This document shows, piece by piece, positions 1-10,600 of a DNA stretch of 64,000 nucleotides. The notes beneath the pieces are model-generated. The model ran no database searches, had not been told where the DNA came from, and saw only the letters and a list, made by a program, of their open reading frames with translations. The stretch spans positions 62,001 to 126,000 of the forward strand of contig BDSL01000100.1 in assembly GCA_003116995.1 (NCBI GenBank). Direction: 5' to 3'. Position 1 is the stretch's first letter, and the number at the start of each line of letters is the position of its first letter. Position numbers and translations under genes: made by a program. This DNA comes from Yamagishiella unicocca. Taxonomy: Eukaryota > Chlorophyta > Chlorophyceae > Chlamydomonadales > Volvocaceae.

Positions 1-154
1 TGAGCCAAGACTGAACGTGGGCGCTTGCTGGGAGCATCCATAGCAACCACATCATGACCTGATGGCGCCACAACCTCACACCCGACAGCCACCCCATCAA
101 GCTCATCCCCACCACAACCTGCTCCCGCCCTCCAACCCGTCCCCCACCCGCCAG

Positions 155-534
155 GCCTTCGCCGAGGTGCTGTCCAACAACGAGGTGTGGGCCGCCGACA
201 TGGCGGAGACCTACCGAATGCTGGACCTGGACCCGGGCAGCGTGACCACCCTTGAGACGTACATGCAGGTGCGGGGGGCTGTGTGGTGTCTGCAGGCAGG
301 GTGGGAGACAGAAAGGCATATGGGCCGCCGAGCTAGGGAGGTTTGCCCCCCCCCCGGGAGCCATTGCCTTTGGTAATCCGCCCCAACCCGCATTCCGTGC
401 CCTCGGACACCACCCCGCAAGCCTCCGAACCCAACCCAACCTTCCCCACCACCCCGCAGGACTACTTCTCCCGCATCATGAAGAAGCTCAAGGAGGTGGG
501 CGCCTCCACTGACCGCACCAACTTCTACGTGTAA
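155..534 (+). CDS. C-terminal exons of an unrecognised protein (5' part outside window)
   Basis: Two exons are visible: 155-268 after a CCGCCAG acceptor and before an ATGCAG|GTGCGG donor, and 460-534 after CCCCGCAG, ending in TAA. Both junctions are phase 0. Together they give a 62-residue C-terminus, starting AFAEVLSNNEVW, passing LDPGSVTTLETYMQ|DYFSRIMKK, and ending in DRTNFYV. Third positions are mostly G or C, as in the other exons here. The segment is charged and looks helical; I see no catalytic motif or membrane segment and do not recognise the family. The rest of the gene lies to the left of the window. An earlier acceptor for the first exon cannot be excluded. Confidence 0.6.
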
Positions 535-1659
535 CTGGCTGGAGGAGTTCCAATTCCAACACCCGGCAGCAGCAGCGGACTGCAGCGGAGGCGGCGCTGC
601 CCCGGCCGTTTAGCCTCATATCGTCGGGATGGACAAGCGACGGGGGCCAGCGGCGGAGCACGGGCCGTCTCGCGGCGGCGATAGCGGCGAGGGCCAGCTG
701 GCGGAGGGGCAGCAGCCTGGCGTATTAGCAGGAGGAGGTGGAGGAGGTGTGGTGGAAGGGGCTAGGAGGCGGGAGCTGTGGGGGATGTGCGGGTCCGCAG
801 GCGCTTAGCAGCAGCTCCCAGCAGCTCCCTTTTTGTGTGGAAGAGGAGGACGTCTCGAGACACTTCTTGGCGAGGATTTCTCAGGGCTCGCAGCCCGAGC
901 TTCACCCTCTAGGCAGCTGGCGCCAAGTATTATCAGTTTTGGCGTTTTTTCCACCTGTTGCTGCTGCTGTACGACTGCGCAGCGCGGTGACGAGCAATTA
1001 CTGTTGATGGCTGGAGGGGGGAATGCGGATGGGTGATATGTACGGCGGGCAGGGGGCATGCAACACGTCTGCTGGGTAGGGGATAGGCGTCTGATCGTGC
1101 ATTTTTACTCACTGTCGGGCACTGCCGATGGATATTATAAAAGCGCCTGAGATCACATGCAGCCTATCCAGACGGGGCCGCGGGTTTGGGATCTAGCGGG
1201 GTAGGGAGCCGGCAGCAGGCGGCAGGGTAGGCTTATAAAGGAAGGCACGGGTCAGGACCTGGCCCGGCGCCCCCGCCGCTGTTGAATTGCACACGTACAC
1301 CAGAAAGGCTAGTGCACCGTATGATCCCCGCTGCCTGCGGCTGTATGGGGACATCGGTGGCAGCGCCGGGAGTAGGCGGCGCGGCAGGGATGGTTGACGG
1401 CGTGGCACGGCCTTCACCGCATGATGGCCGCCAGCAGCAATTTTGGCGGTGGAGCCAGCAGGCAGGGGAGGAGAAGCAGGGGAGGAGACGCGCCGGGGCA
1501 ACTGCAGCCCCAGGGCGCGGTAGGGTGGTTTTCGAGGCGAGACGTGCCCGAGCGCAGTTTTATTTTGCGTCAGCTGCCGTGATGAATCGTAATTCATTCC
1601 GTTGCTTATTCATGGCGCTGTTCGGGACATATGCGAAATATACAAGAGTGGTCATGTAA
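535..1659 (+). terminator. Probable 3' UTR ending at a TGTAA poly(A) signal
   Basis: No coding exon can be supported after the stop at 534. The stretch contains GC-rich blocks and an AT-richer end, and the first TGTAA after the stop that I noticed is at 1655-1659. TGTAA is the usual polyadenylation signal in volvocine algae. A 3' UTR of about 1.1 kb is long but within the range for this group. From 1660 to about 2690 I see nothing that I can assign. Confidence 0.35.
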
Positions 1660-2695
1660 CATACCGCTGTGCTGCCAGCCAGTCGTCGGAGCCTGCAGAA
1701 AGCCTTTACGCCTGCCCTTCAAGGAGTGGTCCGCTCCGCTCCCTTGTCCTGTCCCCTATTGCTCCCGACGGTGCTGCGGGTTCACTTACACGCGCTCACG
1801 ACAGGCTGCGACTACTGCCCCGGCTGCGTTGGCTACGAAGGGAAGGGCCTGTATGTGTCGTACGCCTCTTCCCACCTCTTGGGTCCTGACCGCTCTTGAG
1901 CTGCCTGCTTCAGTTGTCAGGGCGTCCAGACGACACACGGGCTGCTGCTTTCCTTCGGTTTACGATATCGTCCGAGCCAGCTGCCGATGTGCAAGGTGGC
2001 CATGCTGGCTGCTGATGTCAACATGTCAGCTGATGCGAGGAGGAGGCGTGAATGCGCCGTAAGGCCCTGGCACGGCCCCCGAAATCGCAGCAAACGTATG
2101 AAGGTTGTTTGGGTTAGGACAGCATCGGGCAAAGCGACCGTGGGGCGTAACCGAACGCCTCGCCTCCATAGCGTGTTACACGCACCCCGCGGGGGCGCCG
2201 CTTCTCGCATTCGGTGACTGACCCAAGTCGGACACGCTGCTTGTTCCGCTGCGTGAAAACAAGCGGATGCGATGACGCGGCGTCTACCCCTCCCCCCTTC
2301 ACAAGGAGGCAGCGCGCGCCGCCGGCCACAGCGGGCAGCTAGCTGGCAGCAAAGGCAGGGCCGCAAGGCCGTGCTGGCTGTTCCAGCTACTCCAAACAAA
2401 TGGTTCGCGCCTGCAAATCAGCACAAGTACGGAAGCGCCCCGCAGCAGCCGCACTGCTTCAGGCCCGCCTGCTCTCTTCTCCGACTTGCAACGTTCCGAT
2501 ATAACTATTCTCTGGGGGTCGTATCTCGGACCTCAATCTCCAATTATTCTTCGTAGCCACACCTACCGGGGGCCGTCGCCCAGCCTCTACAGCGCACGCA
2601 TACAGAGCCCCCAGTCACCCCAGCTTGTTCACGTCACCGCGCCCCGTTTAACTAGGATCAAGGATCGCTCGACGCGATATGTAAATGTGCAACAA

Positions 2696-2700
2696 TTACA
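2696..2700 (-). terminator. Candidate poly(A) signal of the EF-hand gene
   Basis: TTACA on the plus strand reads TGTAA on the minus strand. It lies about 490 bp downstream of the last exon that I can define (ending at 3192). The terminal exon of the gene, which should lie between 2700 and 3190, was not resolved. Confidence 0.3.
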
Positions 2701-2917
2701 GGACGACGCACAATCACCCCACCCTGCCAAATGAGCGACGGCGCTCACTGAGCGGGCCAGTACCTACGGGGAGGGAAGAGAGGTCGGTCGATTAGGGATT
2801 GGTGATTCGGACCCGAGCTTGCAACGCCGCGGGGGCCCTGCGCACCCCTGCTTTTCCTCCCCTCTCCCTCGCGTGTTGAAGATGACAACTGGACTCCTCT
2901 GCCTCCTCCTAAGCCGA

Positions 2918-3233
2918 CAACTACATCGCCTTCAGCTGCACCGTGGACCCGCCGGACAGCCGCGCCTCCGCTCCATCTACTCGCCTCCCGTCTCCTCTGG
3001 ACCGCCATCTTCACCGCCTTGGTTTGTCGGCCGTGGATCCGCGGATTCATCTTTAAAAACTCCCTCCATCTCCACCTCCCCACCCCACTCAACCCCAACC
3101 CTCACAGTTCCCAACCCAGCCCTCCACCGATCCGGCCCCCGCCCCTTCCCACCCCAGCCCCGCCTTTCCCCTCACTCTCCAGCAAACACACCTGTCCGGC
3201 GGGTCCACGGTGCAGCTGAAGGCGATGTAGTTG
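2918..3233. repeat. 42-bp inverted duplication of an exon segment
   Basis: Plus-strand bases 2918-2959 are identical to the minus-strand reading of 3192-3233, which is the 3' end of an EF-hand gene exon (encoding NYIAFSCTVDPPD). The copies are about 230 bp apart and face each other, so the transcript could form a long hairpin. Identity stops at the exon's donor site on one side and within the exon on the other. Confidence 0.85.
3026..3059 (-). repeat. Dispersed short repeat, copy 1
   Basis: Read on the minus strand this carries a diverged form of the motif seen at 24106-24135 and 27577-27609, with core GAATCCGCGGATCCACGG followed by CCGAC, preceded by an A/T-rich run. The other two copies share GAGAATCCGCGAATCCACGG exactly. 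It lies in the 3' part or flank of the EF-hand gene. Confidence 0.55.
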
Positions 3234-4952
3234 ACAAACTCGGGCTTGTCCTCGTGCCGGAACTTGGCGACCAGCAGCGCGACCTCCTGGTCAGATACAA
3301 CCCAGTCGAGCTTGGTGGTCAGGACCTGAAAGCGGCCGCAGGGCAGGGTGGCCGGAGAGGGTGGGCATGTTAACAGAGGCAGCGCTGCGGAAACGGCCAG
3401 AGGCAGCTAGGCCTTCCGAGTAACCAGCTGAGGTGATGCGCATGTGTCTCACCTGTCGGAACTGGGGCACAGTCACGTGGCCGAACAGCTTGGCGGAATG
3501 GTCGTCCGAAGCAGCATCGTCGAAGAATGCCTGGTGGTGGGTTGGGGGAAGGCGTGGGGCGCGGGATGGTGGGCGGGGTTTTTGATGCGCAGGGGCTGGT
3601 GGTTGCCAATTCCAGTTAGGACGGCGGGCTGGCCCGGCCTCCCCCCCACACCTTGCGCACCCGACCTCACCCACCGCCATAGGGGCTGCCCAGGAGCACA
3701 GCCCTGCTGCCCCGCTTCGCTGCTCGCCCTAGGCCCTTCCAAAACCACCGCAGAGGAATGTGGCGCCCAGCAGCACCGACTGCATTCAAGGCACCCCACG
3801 ACACGCCCCTTCTGCTCCCACGCGTGCCGCCCTTCGTGCCGGCCAACCCATGGTCACCCTCTCCCCCTGCCCTCCATCAAGCTGTCCTACGTTGTGGGGC
3901 CGTCGCTCTGGTACTCGCCATCCTACCCTCGCCCCTTTTACACGTGAATCCCAGCGTCGCCACCTCCGACCGGAATCCCACCCCCCGACCCCAGAGCCCC
4001 TCGGCAATGAACCCAATTCAAAGCAGCCACCACGCGCCTCTCCGCTGCAAGGACTCGAAGAGCGAACCCGGCGGTCTTACCTTGACGGGCTGTCCCCGCT
4101 TGAGGCTTGTGTCGGCCAGCCGCTCCAGGACTGCCGTAACTGAAGCCTCCTGCTCCTCCGTTGGCATCACCCGGCTGGAGCGCAGGTAGCGGGTCTTGTC
4201 TAGCAGCTCAGAGGGCTCGGGGGGGACGTCCACAAGGGGGTCCTTCTCCAGGTGCTGCAAGTAGGGGGCATAAATGGTGGCGAGGTCGGTGTGGCCTGGA
4301 CTGAAGTGGAGACCCATCGGCAAGTCAAGGAAGCTCCGGGTGGACAACGTATGGTGAAGTGAGAGGATGGTGGAGTGATGTGTGGGAGAGAGGCTTTGGG
4401 TTGTAAGTGGGAGGTGGAGGCTGAAAGGGGGCAGGGCGGTCTCACCGGTATCGTGAACACCAGCTCGAGCTCGTGAAGGAAAGATCGCGTGTCCACCATC
4501 ACCAGCGTTGAGTCTCGTTGTACCTTGTACGTTTCACAAATGATCTCCAGCTCCTTTGGGCTCAGGTACCGGTCGATGCCGGCCATGCTGCAGGAGGCCG
4601 CGGTTGCATTTCTCAATTTCAGAAATCCACTAAAATAACCCCGTTAATAGATAGTTGCAAATCCAACAACAGTACGCAGCGTGCGTGCGCGCTTAGCCCA
4701 AATGAGAACCCGACAACACAAGCGCACAAAACAGCGGCGCCACTAGCTATGTCTAATATCCATTTGTCGCATGTAGCTCACCTCAAAGCGCTTCGGAAGT
4801 GATTTGGGAAGACATAACCAGAGTTCAGCTTGTCGAAGTCCATCAGGAAGTCTTTCACACGGATGCGGTTCTTGAAAACGTGCTGCTTAAGGCGCTTCAT
4901 CGCGCTGTCTAGACACACATCCTGCACCATCTTGTTAACACCGCAGTAAGGG
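3192..4952 (-). CDS. EF-hand protein, probably ciliary (partial model)
   Basis: Five exons on the minus strand: about 4952-4782 (ATG possible at 4930), 4587-4446, about 4336-4081, 3530-3453 and 3325-3192. The product runs from MVQDVCLDSAMKRL through IRVKDFLMDFDKLNSGYV (EF-hand-like helix-loop), SMAGIDRYLSPKELEII, LHFSPGHTDLATIYAPYL, FFDDAASDDHSAKLFGHV and LDWVVSDQEVALLVAKF. This layout, a basic helix then a DFDKLNSGYV-type loop then calmodulin-like pairs, is typical of conserved EF-hand proteins of flagellated eukaryotes; the ciliary role is inference. Most junctions keep frame (exon 1/2 phase 2, 3/4 and 4/5 phase 0), but canonical sites between exons 2 and 3 do not. The last exon ends in phase 2 at a GTGTGT donor, so at least one further exon exists. 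The 5' end is also uncertain: a phase-2 acceptor at 4953 suggests more exons upstream. Confidence 0.65.
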
Positions 4953-5815
4953 CTTGAGGAAGTTGGAATGCAGGGTCGATGCGTAATGGAAGTATCAGAC
5001 AGTTATTAAGACCAGTCTTCGTGAGATCTGTTAATTTGAAACAAACAGTGTAAGCTGAATGAAGATGAAAATTAGCGGGCGCGTTTTAGGCATATTGCAG
5101 GCGGGTCTTAGAAAGTGTACGGCGACAAAATTGGGCAAGAGGCGAAGAGGGCAACCACCTCACATTCCATAAGGAAGATGTACCGTTATAAATTAGCTGG
5201 CTGGATGAAAGACGATGGATTGATGAGGCTGCGAGTTCCTACTCGTCGTGCTGAAGTTCCCTTTGCTGGGTTTTTTTTTCGCGGGTGGGTGGCGTCCTGG
5301 GCCGCCAGGGTTTTCCGTCCCCAGCCCCATTGGGGGTGGCAGCTCACTGGTCCCCCTGTTTCTCAGGCGGTGGGCCTTGACTTGGGCGCGGCTGGGTTTC
5401 CTTGTTTTTCCTTGCATACATCTTTACACTTGTCGCAGAATCATACTATGGGCTCCCAAAAGATGTTCAGGATCATCCGTAAGAGCTTTTAGGGTCAGCA
5501 GCGATCTAAATAAGACGGACTTGACCATGCCTTTAGCAGAATGGGTGGTAATAATACATGTGTTTTGACCTCTTCCAGCACCAGCCTGGCACAATCGCCA
5601 AAGTCGTATTGTCGCCGGAGCAAGGTCTCGAAGCGTAGCGTAGGAACCAGCGAAGGCCTTTAGCCTGCACGGGGACTGCCGTCCGTCACGCCGTTCGTCA
5701 CGCGTGTCAGTCGGAGCCGCTGCCGACACTCCCAGCTCCACCAGCGAGTCACCGCTGGCCTCCTCGTTTTCGCGCGAAACCGGCCCCCGGCTAATTCCGT
5801 GCGCAGGCCCATGTC
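4953..5815. other. No gene resolved
   Basis: The EF-hand gene may have 5' exons here but none could be chained. A T-run followed by GC-rich text at 5265-5420 resembles the G/T-rich 3' tail of the LINE fragment at 9853-10255, which hints at mobile-element debris. Confidence 0.3.
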
Positions 5816-6858
5816 GTGAACCCGGGCAGCAGTATCGACCACTACCTGGCTCAGCTCCGCCCGCCCGTCACTATCGGCCCTCTTCCCCTTCCAATCGAGA
5901 TCTACGACCTTGGTTCGGCCTCTGCCCTGTCATTCCACCAGCAGCAGTGGGAGCCCGATACCTGGCATCGGCTTCGGACCGCGGCGCGGGAGTTTGCGGG
6001 TGGCTCTCCCGACTCTCCCACACCCTCCTGACCTGCACTCCTGACGACCTCCTGTCGTACTTGGAGAGGCCGTGCCCCTGACGGTTCAGAATTTCACAGC
6101 GCTGGCCAACTACCTTCATACGCAAGCCGCATCCGCCGCCTCTGCCCTCAGCCGCGCCAGGTTCCCGCGCGACCTGGCCATACCCACCCTATTGTGGCAC
6201 ACGAGTAAACGCGCCAAAGAAGGCGGTAAGTTAGGGTAAGTTGACCTTCGACGACTTCCGAGCCCCCGACAACGGTAGTCAGCCGTTCACCGGCTTTCCC
6301 CTACCACTCCCAAGGACCGCCGTGGGCTATCCAGCGGGCTACGTGCTCCGCATCGACCAGCTCGGCACGAAGACGGCCCGAGGCATCCGAGCTCCTCCCA
6401 TCCGGCTCAGCCCCAGTGTCGATTCCGTCACGTGTGCTGTCCGAGCCCTGCTGGCCCTTTACCTCGCCGCTCTGCCAGCCCTACCTGCCCCTGCCAGCTC
6501 CTTCCTGTTCCGCCCCCTGAATCAGCACAAGACCACCTTTGCCGACCGGCCGTACAGTACCTCCGCCGTGGAGGCCCGGCTGCGCCGGCACCTCCAGAGT
6601 ATCGGTCTATGGGGGGATAAGGCGGCCCACAGCTTCCGTCATGGCTCCCTCCAACGTGAGGCTGCATTGAGGGTCTCACCGGCTGACCTCCAGCTCCGAG
6701 GCCAGATGCTTGCGCCCGCGACGTTACAGCGCTACCTCCGCCCCACCCGCCACGAAGGGCTCCGGGCCCCCGCCCGGACCGGAGTGACGAGGCGCGGACC
6801 ACCAGCGGCACCAGCAAGGCGAACAGGGCGGGAGGGCGGGGTTCGCAAGGCGAGCTGA
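5816..6858 (+). pseudogene. Degraded tyrosine recombinase of a DIRS/Crypton-like element
   Basis: The intact C-terminal half is 6241-6858. It contains a conserved domain ending HSFRHGSLQREAAL, then LRGQMLAPATLQRYLRP. This matches the eukaryotic tyrosine-recombinase signature: HxxR (HSFR), an RGQ box, and a catalytic Tyr in QRYLRP. Upstream, related text (FHQQQWEPDTWHRL, then TLLTCTPDDLLSYLE, then VPLTVQNFTALANYLH) looks like the N-terminal core-binding domain, but it lies in successive different frames with stops near 6079 and 6236. At least three frame changes are needed, so the gene is dead unless short introns explain them. Such recombinases insert circular DNA intermediates of DIRS retrotransposons or Cryptons; no RT is visible nearby, so the class is undecided. 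Confidence 0.65.
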
Positions 6859-7676
6859 GGTCGATTGTAGTGGATGACGCTGACTGAGCTGACGCCTATT
6901 TCCCACGTACAACTCGTAGGGAGAGTAGACGGGTCCACCTCGATTACCTTCCTCGACACTCGACTGCCCCAATCCCGAACTCTTTCCCGATCCTCCACCG
7001 CCCTCGCTCCCGCCGCTCATCATCCTGGGGCCGAAGTTCCATCATTGCAATCCGCCTTGGCTATGACGAACAAGTCATCCCGCATATAGTGTTCTTCGTC
7101 AATGGGTCGCGTCCCGCGGTCGCAACGCGACATGCGACACGGGAACCCCACGGTCCATGCCAGCGTTCCATATATTTTTTGAGACTGCAGCACGAACCTT
7201 GTTAGCGTTAGACAATACGTCGCTGATGCAACCTTACGAATTGATCATTGACAATAATTGACGTTCGGGAAACCCCGTCGGGGCCGGAATCAGGCACCTT
7301 CTGAGGAACACAACCCTGCGAAGTAGGAATCAACAACATAACAAGCAGGAGCACCGCAGCTTCTAATGATGGATGTGCTGCGTATCGAGTTGGATCAATT
7401 TCCGGTACCGGTAATCCGGTAGGAGCCTGCCGTACGGCCGCCAGATACGAAATATAAGTATCTTCGTTCCTTGCGAAGACACTATAACTAACACCGTAAC
7501 ACCATAACTTCGAGTTGGAGTTGGAGACACTCTTCCAACTGTCGCTTGGCTGTGCTACAGGCTTGGGTTAGACTAACGATACGGTCTTTTCAAGCCAAGA
7601 GACTCGTATACATTAGAGTATTTCCGCCTGTTCACACAGTCATCGAGCTTCGGCAACGTTGCCCCTTTTCCGCACG

Positions 7677-10600
7677 ATGACAGATTGCCGATTTCTCGGG
7701 CCGCTTCTACTGATGGCATTGCTTGCACCTGTTGCCTTGGAGTCTAAGAGACCAGAGCCATGTGATACGGCCAAGCCAAGCGTGTACAACTGTGTCCCTT
7801 CCTGCAAGCTGCCTTGCAACTCGGCAAAGTGCCTCTACCAATGTGAGAATCACACATCGCACGTAATGCGAGGTGCTTGCTCCTTTAGCCTACTAGCGAC
7901 AGTCGGAATTTCCTTGGAACAACGCACGTTACATGCTTGCCTGTATTATATGCCCCTCGCAGGCCACTATGACACATCCCTGGCCGTGCTGACATTGGCC
8001 CAAACTCCGGCAGGAGGCGCCAGTGTTCCGGCGTTCACAGAAGCTGCCTCGAAGCTGGGGCTGTACCTCGAGGATGATGTTTTTGTACGCGTAGATCCCC
8101 TCGGTGAGCATCCACGTCCCCGCCCGACGCACATTCGTACATACCAGCTCTCAGTACGCGCAGCGTTCAAGGAAGCTAAATATGAACATGTTATAATAGT
8201 GAATATCGGTACACGATGGCTGGTTGCCACCCTAACGCATTGCACGCCGTCACCACGATTGTGTTTATTTTGTAGTTGCGCACGGAATTGGTCGTTTTCC
8301 AATGCAAACTTTTCACCTTAACCTGAGATATGTAACGCAATTATGCTCAGCAAAGGAATGCACAACTAGCCGCCTGCAAGTGTGTGCCTGCTGCTGCCTA
8401 TCGGTCACGGATAGAAGAAACAGAGGAACACTCATACCTATGCCAAGCACGCACACGTGTAGAAAGATCGACGGTGTCCTTGCGATCACCCGTCCTATCT
8501 TCCTTGCGGTTACGGGGCTTACTATTGCCAGTTGTCAACCACCTGTCCGCGCCCGGCGGTGCCACTCTTCCGTTCCTGACTATTCAACTGGGGTCTGCAT
8601 CTTAGGCGTCTACAAAGGCAAGGCTGAGGTTGCCGACTATGTCGCCACCTTCCTGCACCCGCTGGGGCTTGGCAGCCGTGTCAGCGTCCAGACGATCGAC
8701 ATCACGCACTTTGCCAATACAGGTATGCTATAACTCTATGAAGCGGATGCGCCTATGTTGAATGTCGACAGTGTAAAACCCGGGGCACAGGGCGCATCAC
8801 GAACCCTCGAACTGAACTGGCGAATGGCGAATTGTTGGTGAACCTGCGAGCTGTACGGCACCTGTTTTTCAACGTTTTGTCGGGCCCTCTTTTATGTGCA
8901 GTGAGATAATCAACCACGGTCTTTATCGTTCATTTAGTATAACGCGTATCCATCGCGCCCAGCTATATGTTTTACGACGGCGGCAATGCCTTGAATGGAT
9001 AGCACCAAAAAGCTCTAATATGATCAGATATTACATTACCGCCATATAGCACACTATAGAATCGCGCACGGAATCATTTAGCTTTATGGCTAAAGTTACT
9101 ATCTGCGTTTCGTGCCGCCCGGCAACTAACCCGCGCGGGTCCGGCTGCTGGTGGAGGGGTACTGGTGGAGGGGCACTGGCTGCTGAAAGCCGCCCAGGTC
9201 CCGGGAGTAGCCAGCGAGGGCCCCTGCGCGTTCTCCGCCTGCCAGCCAGGCACCACCTTGTCCTCATCCGAAATCCTTCCGTTTACAGCAGGAGAGCCCT
9301 TGCACTGATCGATCAGGTGCGCGTTGGGTCATGACTTGGCTAGACCCTGCTGCCATCCGGCCAACGCGTCTTGCGGTATCGGTAGGTGGCAGCAGAGCCT
9401 TTTGTCCTGGAACCCTTCAATCCTTGATTCAGGCATTTCCACAGCAGATCCTCGCTTTGTTTCCTTTTATTTCCTTGCCGGCTGAGGATGTCTTCGTCCG
9501 TTTGGCGTCGCCTTCGTACATCTACGTCCAAGCCGTTGCTTACTTGGGGCCCCTGTAGGACCCGCTTGTTTGGGATGTGGTGTGCTTGGCGGCCGTCGCG
9601 GCGTTGGGCTTGGGGCTCCGCCTCCTGTTTCGGGTGCAGGCTGGGGCCCCCGGGGGCCGCATGCCGGTGGTGCGGGTGTGCGCAGCAGTGACGGCCGACT
9701 TCTGGGCCCGCCTCAGTGCGTTTGCCGAGCTGGGGCTGGCCCCCCGCGGGTGGGGGGCCGTCCCGTTCGATCACCCCTTCCTCGCCGCCTCGCCCGCGGG
9801 GGAGGTGGTCTTCACGGGCCGCCCGGGTGCCGAGGAGTTGCCCGACGGTTGACTCGGGTGCGGTTTTGTGGGCGTGTTTGGGTTCTGGGGCCTGGTGCCC
9901 CCGCTCTGCTTTCTTTTGTGGGTGCTTTTGGGATATGGGGCTTGGGGCCCCCGTTTTGCCGAGTCACGCTCCTCGCGTCTCGCTGCTGGCTTGGTGCAGG
10001 TGGTTCGTGTTTTCTGGACGCGCTTGTGCTCCTCCCCGTGCTACGAGTTGTGCGTGCTGCCTTCTCCATGTCCTCGTGTTTGGCTGCCTTCGGCTTTTGC
10101 CCCTTCCCGGCCGGTGAGGGCGGGCTCTTATGCCCAGTGATCTGTGTCGTGGTCTGGCCCATCGGGCCCGCCTGGTTGCGCTTCCGCGCTTGTAGCGGTT
10201 CTGGCTCCCTTGTAATCCTCGCATTCTGTAGGACACTACGATGCATGGTTTTGCTTGACCCAGATTAAACGACGTAGATCGATACCACAGGAAAGCGGTG
10301 TCATGTATAGTTCATTATTGCCAAAATGGAGGATGCGACACACGGTACGGTGTAGACATGCGACATACATAGCTTGCCAATCAACAGATAGAGCGAGGTA
10401 TCCTGGTCGGTGGGATGGCTGCGGATTAATTGTATGTATGTGGCGCCGCCGTTCGTACATGGCGCACTCTTCGCTATCGCGCCCCCGCACCCTGCGGCAA
10501 AACCCCGGATGTCTAGAAGTCCGCTGGAAGTCCGCAGCAGTTACAGTGCGTGAGAACGTGCATCACAATCGGCTTTGTTGATAACAACGGGCTGCTTAGG

